Source: Epiperipatus broadwayi
Taxonomy: Eukaryota; Onychophora; Udeonychophora; Euonychophora; Peripatidae
Assembly (NCBI GenBank): GCA_028023455.1
Contig: JAQFVV010006309.1
Span: forward strand, 1,816,511-1,880,510
Reading direction: 5' to 3'
DNA: 64,000 nt
A program made the position numbers and the translations under genes. Each line of letters starts with the position of its first letter. Within the stretch, counting starts at the first letter, position 1. Of this stretch, positions 37,112 through 48,901 are shown piece after piece. Below the pieces are notes generated by a model. It had not been told where the DNA came from. It did not search any database and saw nothing but the letters and a program-made list of their open reading frames with translations.

Positions 37112-37560
37112 CATACCTGCATTTCTTTTCTTCCCCAGGGAAAATAATGGATTATTAAAAGTGAAAAATTTCATTTCATTTTGACTCCTTTTTATAGCAC
37201 TTATGTAATGGCGATGAAATTGAATTATTTATTCCGGCTGTCCTATTTTCTTGCTCATTGATTCCATTCCTTTTTTTTTTATTTTGACTTCGGATCAGTT
37301 TGTTTCTATCTTCTGCAGTTACTTTTCCTGCAGTCACCTTCAGACCTTCATGGGGTGGGATTGCACTGCCCAGCATGCTTACGCTTTCTTAAGCCAGCTT
37401 GTCCACCATTCTACCCTCCATTTCTCTCCACAAATCTATCTCACAGCACTCCTTACAAAAGTCAGCAATAGAATGAATTCTTTTTAGCAAGTTCTGCCTC
37501 TCAAAAATCCGGATTCTTTTTTGAACAAAAACTTTTCGCACCTCCGAAACTAATTTTGTT
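37112..37560 (-). other. Candidate non-repeat exon with splice-donor match
   Basis: On the minus strand an ORF at 37,376-37,176 encodes a 66-residue Lys/Asn-rich peptide (MLGSAIPPHEGLKVTAG...; TAEDRNKLIRSQNKKK). Downstream, after its stop, the sequence ATGCAG/GTATGTAAA at about 37,115 is a good 5' splice-site match. The block is clearly less AT-rich than its surroundings and has no second copy in the window. An opposing 78-codon plus-strand ORF (37,251-37,487) overlaps. This could be a first exon or non-coding RNA exon of a host gene, or chance. No homology is claimed. Confidence 0.25.
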
Positions 37561-37950
37561 CTTCTTTTGTTTTCATTGAAATTCTTTTGAATCTAAACTT
37601 AAATCTCACTAATTAAATTCCTTAGATATCAATCAAGTTATTTTTGCTATCTTTTTTCATTTAACTTTTCCAAAAATGAAGTTGAAAAGTTTCCATCTTG
37701 AAAAATAAAGTATATTTCCATAACTGCATTTATATATTTTTTTTATTTTTATTCTATCCAGCAAAATATATACATGCGTTTTCAAAAAAACAAACGAGCA
37801 CAATACCCCCCTCTCTTCTGTTTATTTTAACCTTTTTAAATCCCTATTTAGAATTATAAATTTATATACTAAAAGGAGATATAAATATGAAAAAGAAATA
37901 AATTTAATTAATCGGGCTATATTGATGCATATATAGGCAAGTTTACTTTT
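37561..37950. other. AT-rich, no feature recognised
   Basis: Nothing supported; C-run at 37,806-37,812. Confidence 0.5.
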
Positions 37951-37981
37951 TGAAACAGGGATCGAACTCAGCCCTGTTTCA
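37951..37981 (-). repeat. Perfect 10-bp hairpin enclosing a B-box-like motif
   Basis: tgaaacaggg (37,951-37,960) pairs perfectly with ccctgtttca (37,972-37,981). On the minus strand the hairpin contains GAGTTCGATCCC, which matches a pol III B box / tRNA T-loop. It abuts P copy D. Confidence 0.7.
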
Positions 37982-37983
37982 AT

Positions 37984-38611
37984 ATATAATATTTAAATAC
38001 ATTATATATTCTTTTAAGATAGAATTAGAGGGAATTTAAACCCAGATTTTCAAGCTCTGTTTAGTCATCCACTCCCTCTTATACAACAAAACACATGACC
38101 ACACACATGCAAAAAAGATAGATGATCTCCAACATACATATTTTGTACTGAACCAGCACTCAACTATTGATCCAGATCATTATCTCCCCACACATATATA
38201 ATAGGTTTTCAGTTTATATTAAGATAGCAAATCTTCAAACTTTAATGGGTAGGCTTCAACCTTCTCCACTCTCCAACTCATCAGCCATCCATATCATTGA
38301 AAACCTGATGATGGCATGTTCAAAGTCCTTATTTGCTAGTTTTATTGTATTTACATAGGTTTAAGGTTCTGCATATGAAGAGGGATCATATTGACTTACA
38401 TTCAACATGGGTATGATAACAAAACTTGCAAACAAGGTTTTGAACATCCGTAATCAGATATTCCAATGATATGGATGACTGAAGAGTTGGAGAATGGAGA
38501 AGATTGAAGCCTGCCCCCATTAAAGCTTAAAGCTTGCTATCTTAATATAAATGGAGCATGGTCATGTGCATTGGTTGTATAAAATGGAGTGGATGACTAA
38601 AAGTTATTATA
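37984..38611. repeat. Family P, copy D: palindrome with truncated right arm
   Basis: The left arm 38,030-38,320 is the inverted unit (aatttaaacccagattttca, acacatgaccacacacatgc, gaaccagcactcaact, gatagcaaatcttcaaactt, ctccactctccaactcatca, cattgaaaacctgatgatgg). The right side 38,395-38,611 is the direct unit (cattcaacatgggtatgata, ccaatgatatggatgactga, gagaatggagaagattgaag), but it lacks the middle of the unit and jumps to catggtcatgtgcattg. The 63-codon ORF here is fortuitous. Confidence 0.75.
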
Positions 38612-39060
38612 TTTATATATATAAACTTTTATTGCTGTGCTGTGTTAAAGTGTTTTTCTTTAATGGATTATTTTTACAGTGTTGCTGTCTTGAATATGTT
38701 TTTACAAATGATACATTTTATTAAACATTATGTTGTTAATCGTATTCACATTAATGGATATCCTGCAATTTAACACTTTTTCTAATTAATACAAGTTAGT
38801 TTCATAATAATGTAAAATACTTTTTTATTTGTTCTGTTTAAGTTGAATTATTAGTCAACTTTAATTTCTATAATTAAGAGATAAAAAAAATATTTTTGTA
38901 AAGTAACTTAAAAATAGATAATATTTTTACACAATCATACTTAGAATTCTAAAAAAAGTTGTACATTTATTATATTTTTATTCTAGTTCAATACTATTTT
39001 TTATAAAACTCGAAGTAGCTTAATAACAGAACTAAAACAAAGCTTGAAGGCAATTCAATT
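38612..39060. other. AT-rich, no feature recognised
   Basis: Nothing supported. Confidence 0.5.
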
Positions 39061-39256
39061 TTCATTGTGCATGAGAGAGCCACTGGCCATGCCTTTCTAT
39101 CTGCCACAGCCAGTGTCATTTGCTCTGAAATAAACAATATTAAATGCAAAGTCAGGGAAGCTTACTACATAGTAAGCGACACAGCAGCAATCAATAGAAG
39201 AGAGACCTGCTTTTCTCTGTCTCGAAAATGGTCTATGTACATCTTCATATGAATTT
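39061..39256. other. GC-raised island, possible exon
   Basis: The plus strand has a 61-codon ORF (MHERATGHAFLSATASVICS...). The minus strand has tttgcatttaat.ttgtttatttcag, a plausible 3' splice site at about 39,129, followed by an open frame starting QMTLAVADRKAWPVALSC and running about 43 codons. No homologue recognised and no second copy in the window. Confidence 0.25.
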
Positions 39257-40689
39257 GCACAAATTTGCATTAATATTACAGTTCTTAACTAAACACAAGT
39301 AGCCATGAATATGGGACTATAAATTGTCCCAAAAGTGCTTGGCAGTAACTTTTAATAATTTTACTTACGTTTAATAGCTTCATTATCTGTGCACAGAGCA
39401 CATATATATATATATTAATTGAAAACCCATAATATGTTTTATATCTTAAAAAATGTAGTTTTAAGTGGTTATTTTGTTATTCCTAACTTATTTTCTTTTC
39501 TTTAAATATTCAGATATCTATATTATTTTTTTCTTGAAAAATGTCTGAAATTACAGACCTAGAAACTGAATAAGCTATGGATTTTCAATATAGGTAAAAG
39601 GTAATACAGTCTTAAATAGTTTGCTGCTGATAAAAATACACAACATCATTTTACAAATGGTATTTTTATCATACTAATCAACTGTCCATAAGCTTCTGTT
39701 TTCTTATTTTATACTGTAGCTAAAAAAATTAGTCTCTTATCAACCAATAATGGTATCAATAGCAGAATTTACTATTGGCTAGCATGAAAAATTTTTGAGC
39801 TTATTTAAAAATTCTTAACTGCAAATTTTTAATTTAGATCCAGATTTAAATTCTCAAATTATGAATATAACAGGCTGATGGTATTAATCATTATTCTAAA
39901 AACCCTATGAAATAACTAACAATGTTTATACATTTATATAAATAAACTAAACTGATTCTAGTTTCTATAATACTGCAAACAATTTTCATTTTGATTACTT
40001 ATAACCATAAAAATGTTGACAAATTGATCTACAGAAAACATTATTTTTAATCAAGAATTTATATACTCCCTAGAATATCACCAATTTTTCATGAAAATAT
40101 AATGATATTTTTCTTACATAGCAACATAAATATGTCTGACTTAATTTTAAAGCATTAATAATTAATGCAATCATTTTCCACAGATCAGTATTTTTCCATA
40201 TAGCTACATAAACAACAAAATAACATTATAGAAAACCCATTTTATTATTTAAACCTTCATACATGTAAATATTTACATAAACTAAAGTGATTCAATTTTT
40301 CAGTCATAGTATTATAAATATTCTTCATTTGATTACTACACTATATATCTAAACAAATAATAAACATTTTTATTATACAAAGTGTAAAGAAAAAATGTGT
40401 TTTATATGATTCCCCCTTGTTGTTTGTGGTGCCAAATGGATATAGGCTGATTTGTGAAAGATCATTGCATTGACTATTGAAGCTTTAAATTGGTTATTTT
40501 TGTTGTTATATAGCAAGAATTGTATTCATATGGAAAAATTATGACACTTTAAATAGTTTCCAAAGATTTTTAATTCAAAATACATATCTTTTGCAAAAGG
40601 CCAATCAGTTTTTTCATATGTTCAGCACTCAAAATGAATAATATTTTTAGCACAATGATTAGAAGATTGAAGCAATTTAGTTTATATAT
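39257..40689. other. AT-rich, no feature recognised
   Basis: Nothing supported. Confidence 0.5.
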
Positions 40690-41150
40690 ATATAATATTT
40701 AAATATAAGTATATTGTCTATACTAAATTTAATGCAATTATAAGGAACTTGAACTCAAACTTTCAATATGTGCATCTATTTAATCTATCTTATACAATTG
40801 ATCACATGATCACATACATGTGTAAAAGATAAATGATATCCAATATACATATTTTATGCTGAACCAGCACTCATTCTCAGTTTATATTAAGATAGCAAAT
40901 CTTTAACTTTAATGACCAAACTTCAATCTTCTCCACCTTGCAACTCTTCAACCATTCATTTCATTGAAAATCCAAGGTTGATGTGCTCAAAGCCTTTGTT
41001 AATGCCAATATTATTTTATTTTTTACACATATGGTCATGTGTATCAGTTGTATAAGATAGATTGGATAGATGTAGGGATTCCAGTTCAAGTCCCTTATAA
41101 TTACATTAAGTTTAGTATACACAATATACATATATTTAAATATTACATAT
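40690..41150. repeat. Family P, copy E: long-TIR palindrome
   Basis: The left arm from about 40,690 (tatttaaatataagtatatt, gtctatactaaat, ataaggaacttgaactcaaa, gatcacatacatgtgtaaaa) and the right arm 41,020-41,150 (ttacacatatggtcatgtgt, gttgtataagatagattgga, gttcaagtcccttataatta, gtttagtatacacaatatac) are inverted copies of about 130 bp. The left side also contains the inverted inner unit. It is followed head to tail by copy F without a gap. Confidence 0.8.
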
Positions 41151-41590
41151 TCAGCCTGTATTCTGTCCATCTCTTTTTTGTATAATTAAATGGACATATT
41201 AAGTTTCTATGTGTAAGGAGTAAAATTGACTTAAGATCAACATGGGTATTACAATAATATTGGCATCAACCAAAGCTTTAAGCATTCCATCCTCAGATTT
41301 TTAATGGAATTGATGGGTGAAGAGTTGGAGAGTGGAGAAGATTGAAGCTTGTCCATTAAAGTTTAAAGATTTGCTATCAAAATATAAACTAAGCATTGAT
41401 TGTAAATATGTGTGGGAGATGGTGATCTGGACCAACCAATGAGTGATGGTTCAGCATGATATAAGTATATTGGAGATCATTTATTTTTTACACAAGTATG
41501 TGATAATGTGTATCAGTTATGTAGATTGGATAGATGTAGAGATTTAAAGTTCGAGTTTAGCTCCCTTATAATATATCATAAAATGAATCT
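41151..41590 (+). repeat. Family P unit, copy F (reference unit)
   Basis: Most complete direct unit: ATTCAGCCTGTATTCTGTCC, gacttaagatcaacatgggt, tggcatcaaccaaagc, cctcagatttttaatgga, ggtgaagagttggagagtgg, agaagattgaagc, gatttgctatcaaaatataa, gatctggaccaaccaatgag, ggttcagcatgat, tgtgtatcagttatgtagat, and a degenerate B-box-like gttcgagtttagctccctta. No ORF. Confidence 0.8.
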
Positions 41591-42084
41591 TTTAAATGTT
41601 CAATAGTTATTGAAATAAAACAATTGGTGAAATTTTTTTTTACCTACCTATCCAGCAATGTGTTTATCCAATTGCTTTTATTTTGTATATTCATCAGTCA
41701 TTTAGTGGATTGGACTATTTGTCTGTATGCATATTTTCCAAAATTATATATTGAATTTTTTATCATTGCAATTTAATTGCTTTTCTATATAACAAAATGT
41801 CAAAATAAATAACTTTCATTTGTATTTTAGCTATCAAAGATTATATACAGTTTCTGAAACATATAGTTTTTTTTTCTTTACTATAAGTTATGAGCATATC
41901 AGTAGACATCTTCTTGCTTTAAGTATGACATTGTGATGGTTTGTTTATGTAATCACATTTATAATCATAAATTAATTAAACACATAGCAGTACTCACCTT
42001 AATTTTTCTGCCCCCCCCCCTTAAAAATGCAATCAATACATTCACTCCTTACACTGTTTAATCATTTGATTCTATTAAAGAAAT
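41591..42084. other. AT-rich, no feature recognised
   Basis: Contains a 10-base C run at 42,012-42,021. Confidence 0.5.
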
Positions 42085-42215
42085 GTTCTGTATGTCTTTG
42101 TGTAGTGGTAAGATGCCATACTCTGGAGTGTAAAGTCCTTGGATCACTTCCTGTTCTGGCATTTCTAGCACTCAAACTTTTTATGAATTTCCAAGCAATA
42201 GAGACATTCTAGTAT
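42085..42215 (+). mobile_element. tRNA-derived SINE (family S), copy 3
   Basis: The best-preserved head of the family: tgtagtggtaagatgcc (A-box region, tRNA-like TAGTGGTAAG) and ggatcacttcc (B-box position). The tail is gttctggcatttctagcact, then ACTTTTTATGAATTTCCAAG and CAATAGAGAC. It shares the tail with the 1.2 and 6.0 kb copies. The overlapping 61-codon ORF is not real. Confidence 0.6.
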
Positions 42216-43953
42216 TATCATCAGAGAAATAAAAAATAGCAATGACTCACTATTTATGGCTAAAGGTGGGGGGAGGGGTTATAATGATAGGTTAGAAGTT
42301 GTAGTAACTGAATGTTGATTGGATCCTCGCTTCTTACCCTTGAATTTTTGGAATGCCTAATTTTCTCCAGAACATTCAGACAACTCCATATAATATAATA
42401 ACTTCTCTATAAACATGAATTTCTTTTTATAAAAACAAAATAGTAAAAATTAACATATTTATTTTGATGTGGCTATCTTAAAAATTCATTATTTTTAAAA
42501 ATACTTTAACCAAATTACCTATTACTACTGCTTATTTTAGTTATTTATAATTAATTTATATACAATAAATCTGTAATAAAATCGTTCTGATGGAGAGCAT
42601 ACAGCCAACTCATCGTTGGTTAATAAATGGGTGTCTAGCCATTGTTAATCTGGGTTGGCCAAATAAATGCCCGTGTGTTAAGTGGGAATGAATAGACTGT
42701 CACATTTTCTTAAGCAATGAGCTAATGGTTAATTGTACCTTTGTTATGTGTTATGAATTTTTCTACCTACTGGAATCCATAGACAAATACAATTGAAGGA
42801 TCTGATCATTGATAAATTAAGGGTGATTAATATAATATATAAAACTAATGAAAGAAGGTGACCTCAGATTTAGCTCTGGTATATGAGTGCGATACTGAAC
42901 TTAAAATGAGAAATACCCTATAAAAACAAAAATATTTGAAAATACCAAACTAATGTTTTAAGACTATTCTTATTATTTTATTCCAAATACAAACTTTGGT
43001 AATCTTATTCTTATTATTTTGTAATTTTCTAATAAAATAACAGAAAGTTTAAAAATTGCAGTAGTTTCTTATTGTATTTTGGAAGTCACTATTTTTTTTT
43101 TTTCGTTATAATTATATATTATATCAATTTTATGAAAAAAGTAAGGTCATATTCTGTGACTTTATTAAAGCAAATTAACAGTTATTGATTTTAGTTTCAT
43201 TTTTAAAAAGGCTTTTCACCTTTGAATAGCAGAACAATTTAAAGCAAATATGAAAATTTTTCATGTAGAAAAACTGGCTGATTAATTTTTAAAACATTTT
43301 ATAAGCGATATGATATATAAAAATATAGTTAAATTACATTTTTTATTAAAAAAACATTAAAACTCTTATTATTAATATTTAATATTAAAGAATTATAAAA
43401 ACGGTGTTTTTATTATTTAAATATAATAGAAAATAATAACATAAATCATTAAGTATATATTTTTAATTATAAATTTAGATGAGTATAAACTCTATAAGCT
43501 GGGATTAAAAAAGCAAAGCTTTTTAAAAATATAAACGGTTTTCATTTATAATAATTAAAATATTTTAAAATTAAGAAAAGCATGTGAAATCTAAATGTTT
43601 GTTAAATAACAGCTACTTCTATCACTACCAGTGATTTATTTTACAGGGTATTTTTATCTTTTTTTTTTTTTACTCTTAGATTATCCAGACCATTTCTATT
43701 ATTTTCAATTGCTTAAACCAGAAATGATATGGTTGAGGTTCGATCTATGTAAATCTGAGTTCCAGATTGTTACTTTACCATTGCCACAAATTCCAGATAG
43801 TTGCACATCTTTAATGACTTTAGTCTATTTATAATCTTTCTAACTAAATTTGCTTTAGCACTTTAGTAATTACAGCTACGTAAAAAATTCTAACGAACTC
43901 ATTGTATCATTAAAATGCACCAAGAATAATTGTATTGATATAAGAATAAAATA
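42216..43953. other. AT-rich, no feature recognised
   Basis: A 67-codon ORF at 43,631 shows no family features. Confidence 0.5.
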
Positions 43954-44029
43954 CACCTGGGTCTCGTTTTATGCGGATTATTTTAATGAGATTCATGTTT
44001 CTTCTTAATATTTTTCATATTTCACTATA

Positions 44030-44455
44030 TTTATTAGATATCAAGAAATTTAAATTATTAATAACTTATTTTGACTTGAAATAATTTTTTTCTTTCAAAA
44101 ATATAACGTTATATAAGCAGCTAACATGAATATGGACTAAAGCTATATTTAGAATAAATAACCTACTTATACTAATGAATAAATAATAATAGATTTATAC
44201 TTACATATAAAAATGTTGCAATAAATATTCAAAAATTTTAAACTTTTAAAACGTATGTTGTTAGGTATAACAAAAATAAATAATGTAGATTTTTAAAATA
44301 AATAACGAAGATTTTATTGATTTTATAAACTGAAAATAATATTTTTAATGATAATGTATAATCTTTTTGTTTTGATTGCGATCCTCATTTTTTAAATATA
44401 GAAACAAAATGTGAACATTTAAAATTTATTTCAGTAGTAAAAATCAGTTGTCAAC
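44030..44455 (+). repeat. Dispersed repeat shared with 11,150-11,565
   Basis: Same order of blocks as the 11 kb copy, ending at catttaaaatttatttcagt.gtaaaaatca in both. Confidence 0.6.
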
Positions 44456-44480
44456 AGAAAACCATTAACACAGCACAAGA

Positions 44481-44640
44481 GACTGAAATTGATACTAGTT
44501 GTGTAAATGGGATGGAGCAGAATATAGGAAAACTTAGAGTGGGGAATGGAAAATAAAGTGGCTAACAAGTTTCTCTGAGCATAATTGCTGAGAGATTCTT
44601 GACTTCATTCAAGGAGAAGCTACATCACATCACATCGATG
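44481..44640 (+). mobile_element. LINE-D, 5'-truncated 3' end
   Basis: Matches the 3' end of the LINE at 62-64 kb: gggatggagcagaat, ggaaaacttagagtggggaa, aagtttctctgagcataatt, ggagaagctacatcacatca. It ends in the same (CACAT/CATCA)n tail. About 160 bases remain, as expected for severe 5' truncation during target-primed reverse transcription. TSDs are not clear. Confidence 0.85.
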
Positions 44641-44993
44641 ACACTGATTTCTTACCAGTTTATAAACAAACCGCATATCGTCAAAAAATACGTATGAAAA
44701 AATGTCTAATTAAATACTGTAGTTAATAAAAAAAAAAAGTAAAAAACGTTTGTCTTGTATTAATTTTTTTCAAATATTTGATATTTTTTATTAGTTAGTC
44801 ATACTTTATTTCCTTATTTTTTTAATGCGAATTTTAAAGTAATTTTTCCTTGTTGCTTTGCTTTTATGCGAATTCTGAAAATTACAGACCCTATTCCCAT
44901 TTTTCAAGGTAAGTTAAGTCTATTTTTGTGTGATTTTTTTAATGCGGGTTTTCTGTGGAACCTATCTACTGCATAAAATGAGACCCAGGTGTA

Positions 44994-46044
44994 ATATTGT
45001 TTTATGTGGGAGAGGGTGCAATTATTTTCTTACTGTTTAAAACATTTCTAAAAATAATGCATGCAATTACTTTTTTGTGAATAAAAAAAAACATTGATTA
45101 AAAAATATAAATATAAATTCATTATATGTTTGTCAAATTAGAATAATGTATGTATTGTAACATAATGAGTAGCTTGATATCATTGCATGTAATATACAGT
45201 CATGCAGTAATGTATCATTATGTGACAGAATGAGACTTATATTTACGCAACATCTTCATCCAGTAAGACAATCATCAGTCTATACTGGGAATATTTTACC
45301 CAAACTACATTCATTCTTATATGACAATTTCAGGCAGTAGTTAGTTTATTGCTAGTACCATCCATCATCATCTTCCAGATAATTATCTGATTATATAGCA
45401 TTATATAACTTGGCAAAAATCACCATCACTTTATTGCTGCGTGACCAATAAAAAAATTGGTTAATGAAAATCATTTTGGTTAGTTTCTTCTAAATGCTAG
45501 TTTAAATAAAAAATGCTATCCTTTCACATTATAAAATGGCTAACATTTTTTAATCACTCATTATTAATATTTTCAATTAAACTATTTTATCCTTAACAAT
45601 AACTTAGTTTTTATACAGAGATTCTCTTTCTCAGGTGATAAAATATATAATCACATTATTAAATAATGTATCTTTTACAAAATAGAATACCAAATCTGAA
45701 CATAAAGAATATTTCCTAAACAACAGATATTTTTACTATAATAAATAAAATAATATAAAAAAAATCAATTGCAAAATCTCACCGAAAATTTAATATGTAC
45801 TGATTTACCACATTATAAATGTGTTAAAAATCAAATAAGCAATCCTCTTATGCATACATATATATATATAATTTATTAACTAAGTCTCAATAGTTGACAT
45901 ATAAAACAAAAAATAATCATTAATATAATTCTATAAAATGGTTGGTGGCAAAATTGTGGGTGCAAAATTTTGTCACTTGTAATCAAACTATAGTAAATTG
46001 ATATCTAGAAAATTCTAAACAAATGATGAAAATATGCATAAGAG
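44994..46044. other. AT-rich; short repeat at 45,868-45,940 shared with 50,957-51,070
   Basis: tttattaacta.gtctcaata and atataaaacaaaaaataa recur at 50,980-51,030. Otherwise nothing. Confidence 0.4.
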
Positions 46045-46135
46045 ATTTTAATCTAGACCAACTGATGACTGCTGGTTTAGCATAAAATATGCATCTAGGG
46101 GATTATTTATGCTTTTCACATATTTTTGGTCATAC
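46045..46135 (+). repeat. Family P fragment, copy G
   Basis: tctagaccaactgatgactg, ctggtttagcataaaatatg and ggtcatacgtttccag align to the middle of the P unit. Confidence 0.65.
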
Positions 46136-46369
46136 GTTTCCAGAAATTGTGATGAAATAGAAGTTTGAAATATATATTATGATGGATATTTGATATCCTA
46201 AAATGCAATAACACAGACAACTTTACAATTTGTATTGATTTATTATAAAGATAACATTATTATATAAGGTTTGTGCATCTTATAGGGCAACATTTTACTA
46301 TTCCAAGATCTTGTATCATGCATTTATAGACTTTGAAATTTTTGTAGCAATTTAATAAATCACAGTTTC

Positions 46370-47230
46370 CTATTTAATTTTAACCCACTTGTACTATGCT
46401 AACATTCTGACAGATTTCTTTGTTCTCATTAGATTTAAGCTTTCAAGTTTCATTTTAATACTAAACCATTATTATTTATCAGAATATAATAAATTTGACA
46501 TTATTTGATAGATATTTTTGTTTAGAAATTAAATAAATTTTAAAAAATCACATTTGATTTTCAGAATTATATTAAAAATTAGATTTTAATCAAAACAAAG
46601 CAGATTCAGTTTGCAAAATGAACAGAATTTTTCTTTGATGTTTGTTTTAAAAATCAGAACCATTTATTTTTCATATATCTAGTAAATTTATCAATTTATA
46701 CTTTAAAGGTTTAAAAAAAATTTGTAATTTTTATGATATCGCTAAATATTATAACAGTCTGTTGAGTGACATAATTTCTAGACAATTATATTTCTGGTGA
46801 CCATAATCTCTATGGTAACATTACACAGAAGAATATATATTTTTATATTTAAAAATAAAACATTTCTGTAAAAAAAAATGTAATAATATATATATATTTG
46901 ATTTTTAATAATTATTACACAATTATGATACAAAAATAATCATAAACTTGCCAAAAAATCAAGTTTTTAACCCATTGTAATATTTTCTTGAAGTAATCTC
47001 ACAAAGTTTGAGATAGCTTAATATAAATGACTAGGCATCAACGAGTGGTTTTAGATACTCTGAAATTCTCACTTATTCAATTATCTTGATGTCTTTTGAA
47101 TTTTTTGAAATTAAAATATTAGAAAAAAATTATATATGAATTTTAAAGCTGTGAAAAAAATGGTAGCAAAATTCTTCAATAGAGGGCAAAAATTCAAATT
47201 TAATATCTAGATTTCTCAAACGTAGGCTCA
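46370..47230 (+). repeat. Ancient dispersed repeat, partner of 30,990-31,870
   Basis: See the partner: gatttctttgttctcattag, gaatataataaatttgaca, aaataaaacatttctgta, acacaattatgata, cttgaagtaatctcacaaag and aatagagggcaaaaattcaa are all in the same order. Confidence 0.75.
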
Positions 47231-47264
47231 TTGCTTGAGTAAATGGATTGATTAAAAATACACA

Positions 47265-48750
47265 CACACACATAGTTAACTTTTAAAAGAGACAATACAC
47301 TGATAAAATACATAATATTGTTGAATTGAATAAATTAGTCAAAATAGGATAATACAGCAATTAGTGTGTATATAATGTTAAAATGATTTACAATAGTGAT
47401 ATAAACTTTTAATATAATATTTGAATGGCATGTGTGTGCATGAATGTTTGTTTTATATTTCTTTGATCTATTTCAAATTTAAAGGATTTCTGTTTAAAAA
47501 GAATTAGGTAAACTTATTATTTGTATAAAATGGAATTTATGATGAGAACAATAATAAATGAACAAAATAAAAATGATTTATTTTAATATTTGTATGTATT
47601 CTAACATTCTGATTTACAAATTTAATTTTATTGAAATCGATATTTTACATGTTTTACAGTATTGTTTTGTAATTTTAAAATTATTTATTATGATGGGCAC
47701 TATAATTTGTTCAAAATTTTTTATTATCATCTGCAAGAATATTGCTTGCATCCATGGAAATTTAAAAAAACTTTCATATAAAAAGCTAAAAGAGTTAATT
47801 AAAAAATTTGAGTATAGATGATGATGAAATCAATCATATATAAATCCTATAAGTATATGTACACAAGAAAAATGACTTTTTGTTTGCAAGTCATCTACTG
47901 ACTAAACTGCACATACTCTATATTTTAATTTAGTCATTTTGATTCTTGTTGTTTTTGAGCAAGGAGGGGTAGATTTTATAAATTATTTACCCCATTTGGG
48001 AAAATGCATCTTGAGATCATCCCAATAATTGGAAAAAAACATCTAATACATCTTTATAAACTTAAAATGCACAGACAAATGGAATTTAAACATTTTTCTT
48101 GAAATGGAAATTTTAAACTACTCTAGGAACACTATCACTTCAACCCCTCGTCTACTACTGTGATTAAAAAAAACATATATTAAGGAAATAATTATATAAA
48201 GATCTATATACTAGATAATTTATTTTAACCAAGTTTTTTCAAAATTAATGGAACTTTTTTGTTTAGATATTCTCCTAAATAAAATGTCAATATCTGAGTA
48301 TTTATTTCCATAAAAAACTATTAATTATTTACTAAAACACATTTAGAAATAAAGGAAAACAAATTGTTTTGATTCACTTAATATTTAAAATTTACTACAC
48401 TAATGGATTTGTTCAAAAGGATAAAATTCTGTCATTTTGATTTGCAAGGATAAATTCTTTCTCCATCTTTTGGGATTTTATCCTAGATGCAGAATTTAAA
48501 TCAATTTTTAAAATGTTTTAAAAACTTTGCTTGGGGAAAATAGCTAAAATAGGTCTTTGTGAAACTATATATATTGTATTGTTATTAACTATTTTTCTTG
48601 TTTTCAACAAAGAAAGCTTCTCACTAGAGAAAGCAAGATTTAAAAAAAAAGAATACACAGGTAGTGGGATTTAAATTACATGATTATAATTTTCACATTG
48701 CTTTTGAGAGATGTTGTTATTAATTATTGATTATTGTCATTAATAATTAA
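47265..48750 (+). repeat. hAT-related repeat, partner of 17,930-19,260
   Basis: Similar in order to the region upstream of the hAT C-terminal segment. Clearest at 48,385-48,480 (ttgttcaaaaggataaaatt, ctttctccatctttt, gggattttat) and 47,285-47,420. The 87-codon ORF at 47,558 is Ile/Lys-rich and unrecognised. The dimerisation segment is not found here. Confidence 0.5.
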
Positions 48751-48901
48751 AGCAGTAATTGTTTTATATATTTCTTATATTTTCTTGACTTCAAAATTTT
48801 AGTCTATTGTTATATTTAACTATTATAGGTATCTAAATAGTACTATGTAAAGAGCTATATTTATGTGGTTTGTATGTATTTTTAAAATGAGAATTACCCT
48901 T

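Larger units (their letters stand above)
43954..44991. mobile_element. pogo/Tigger-like (Tc1-mariner group) element, TA target site
   Basis: The left end CACCTGGGTCTCGTTTTATG and the right end on the minus strand CACCTGGGTCTCATTTTATG are inverted repeats flanked by TA at 43,952-43,953 and 44,992-44,993. Subterminal motifs (ttttaatgcgggttttctgt then ggaacctatctactgc; repeated atgcgaatt) are typical of Tigger ends. No transposase ORF remains, so it is non-autonomous or internally deleted. A LINE-D 3' fragment (44,481-44,640) lies within it. Confidence 0.8.

Noticed and set aside
47558-47821. 87-residue ORF
   Set aside because: Ile/Lys/Phe-rich, lies in an old repeat whose partner at 18 kb has no matching open frame.
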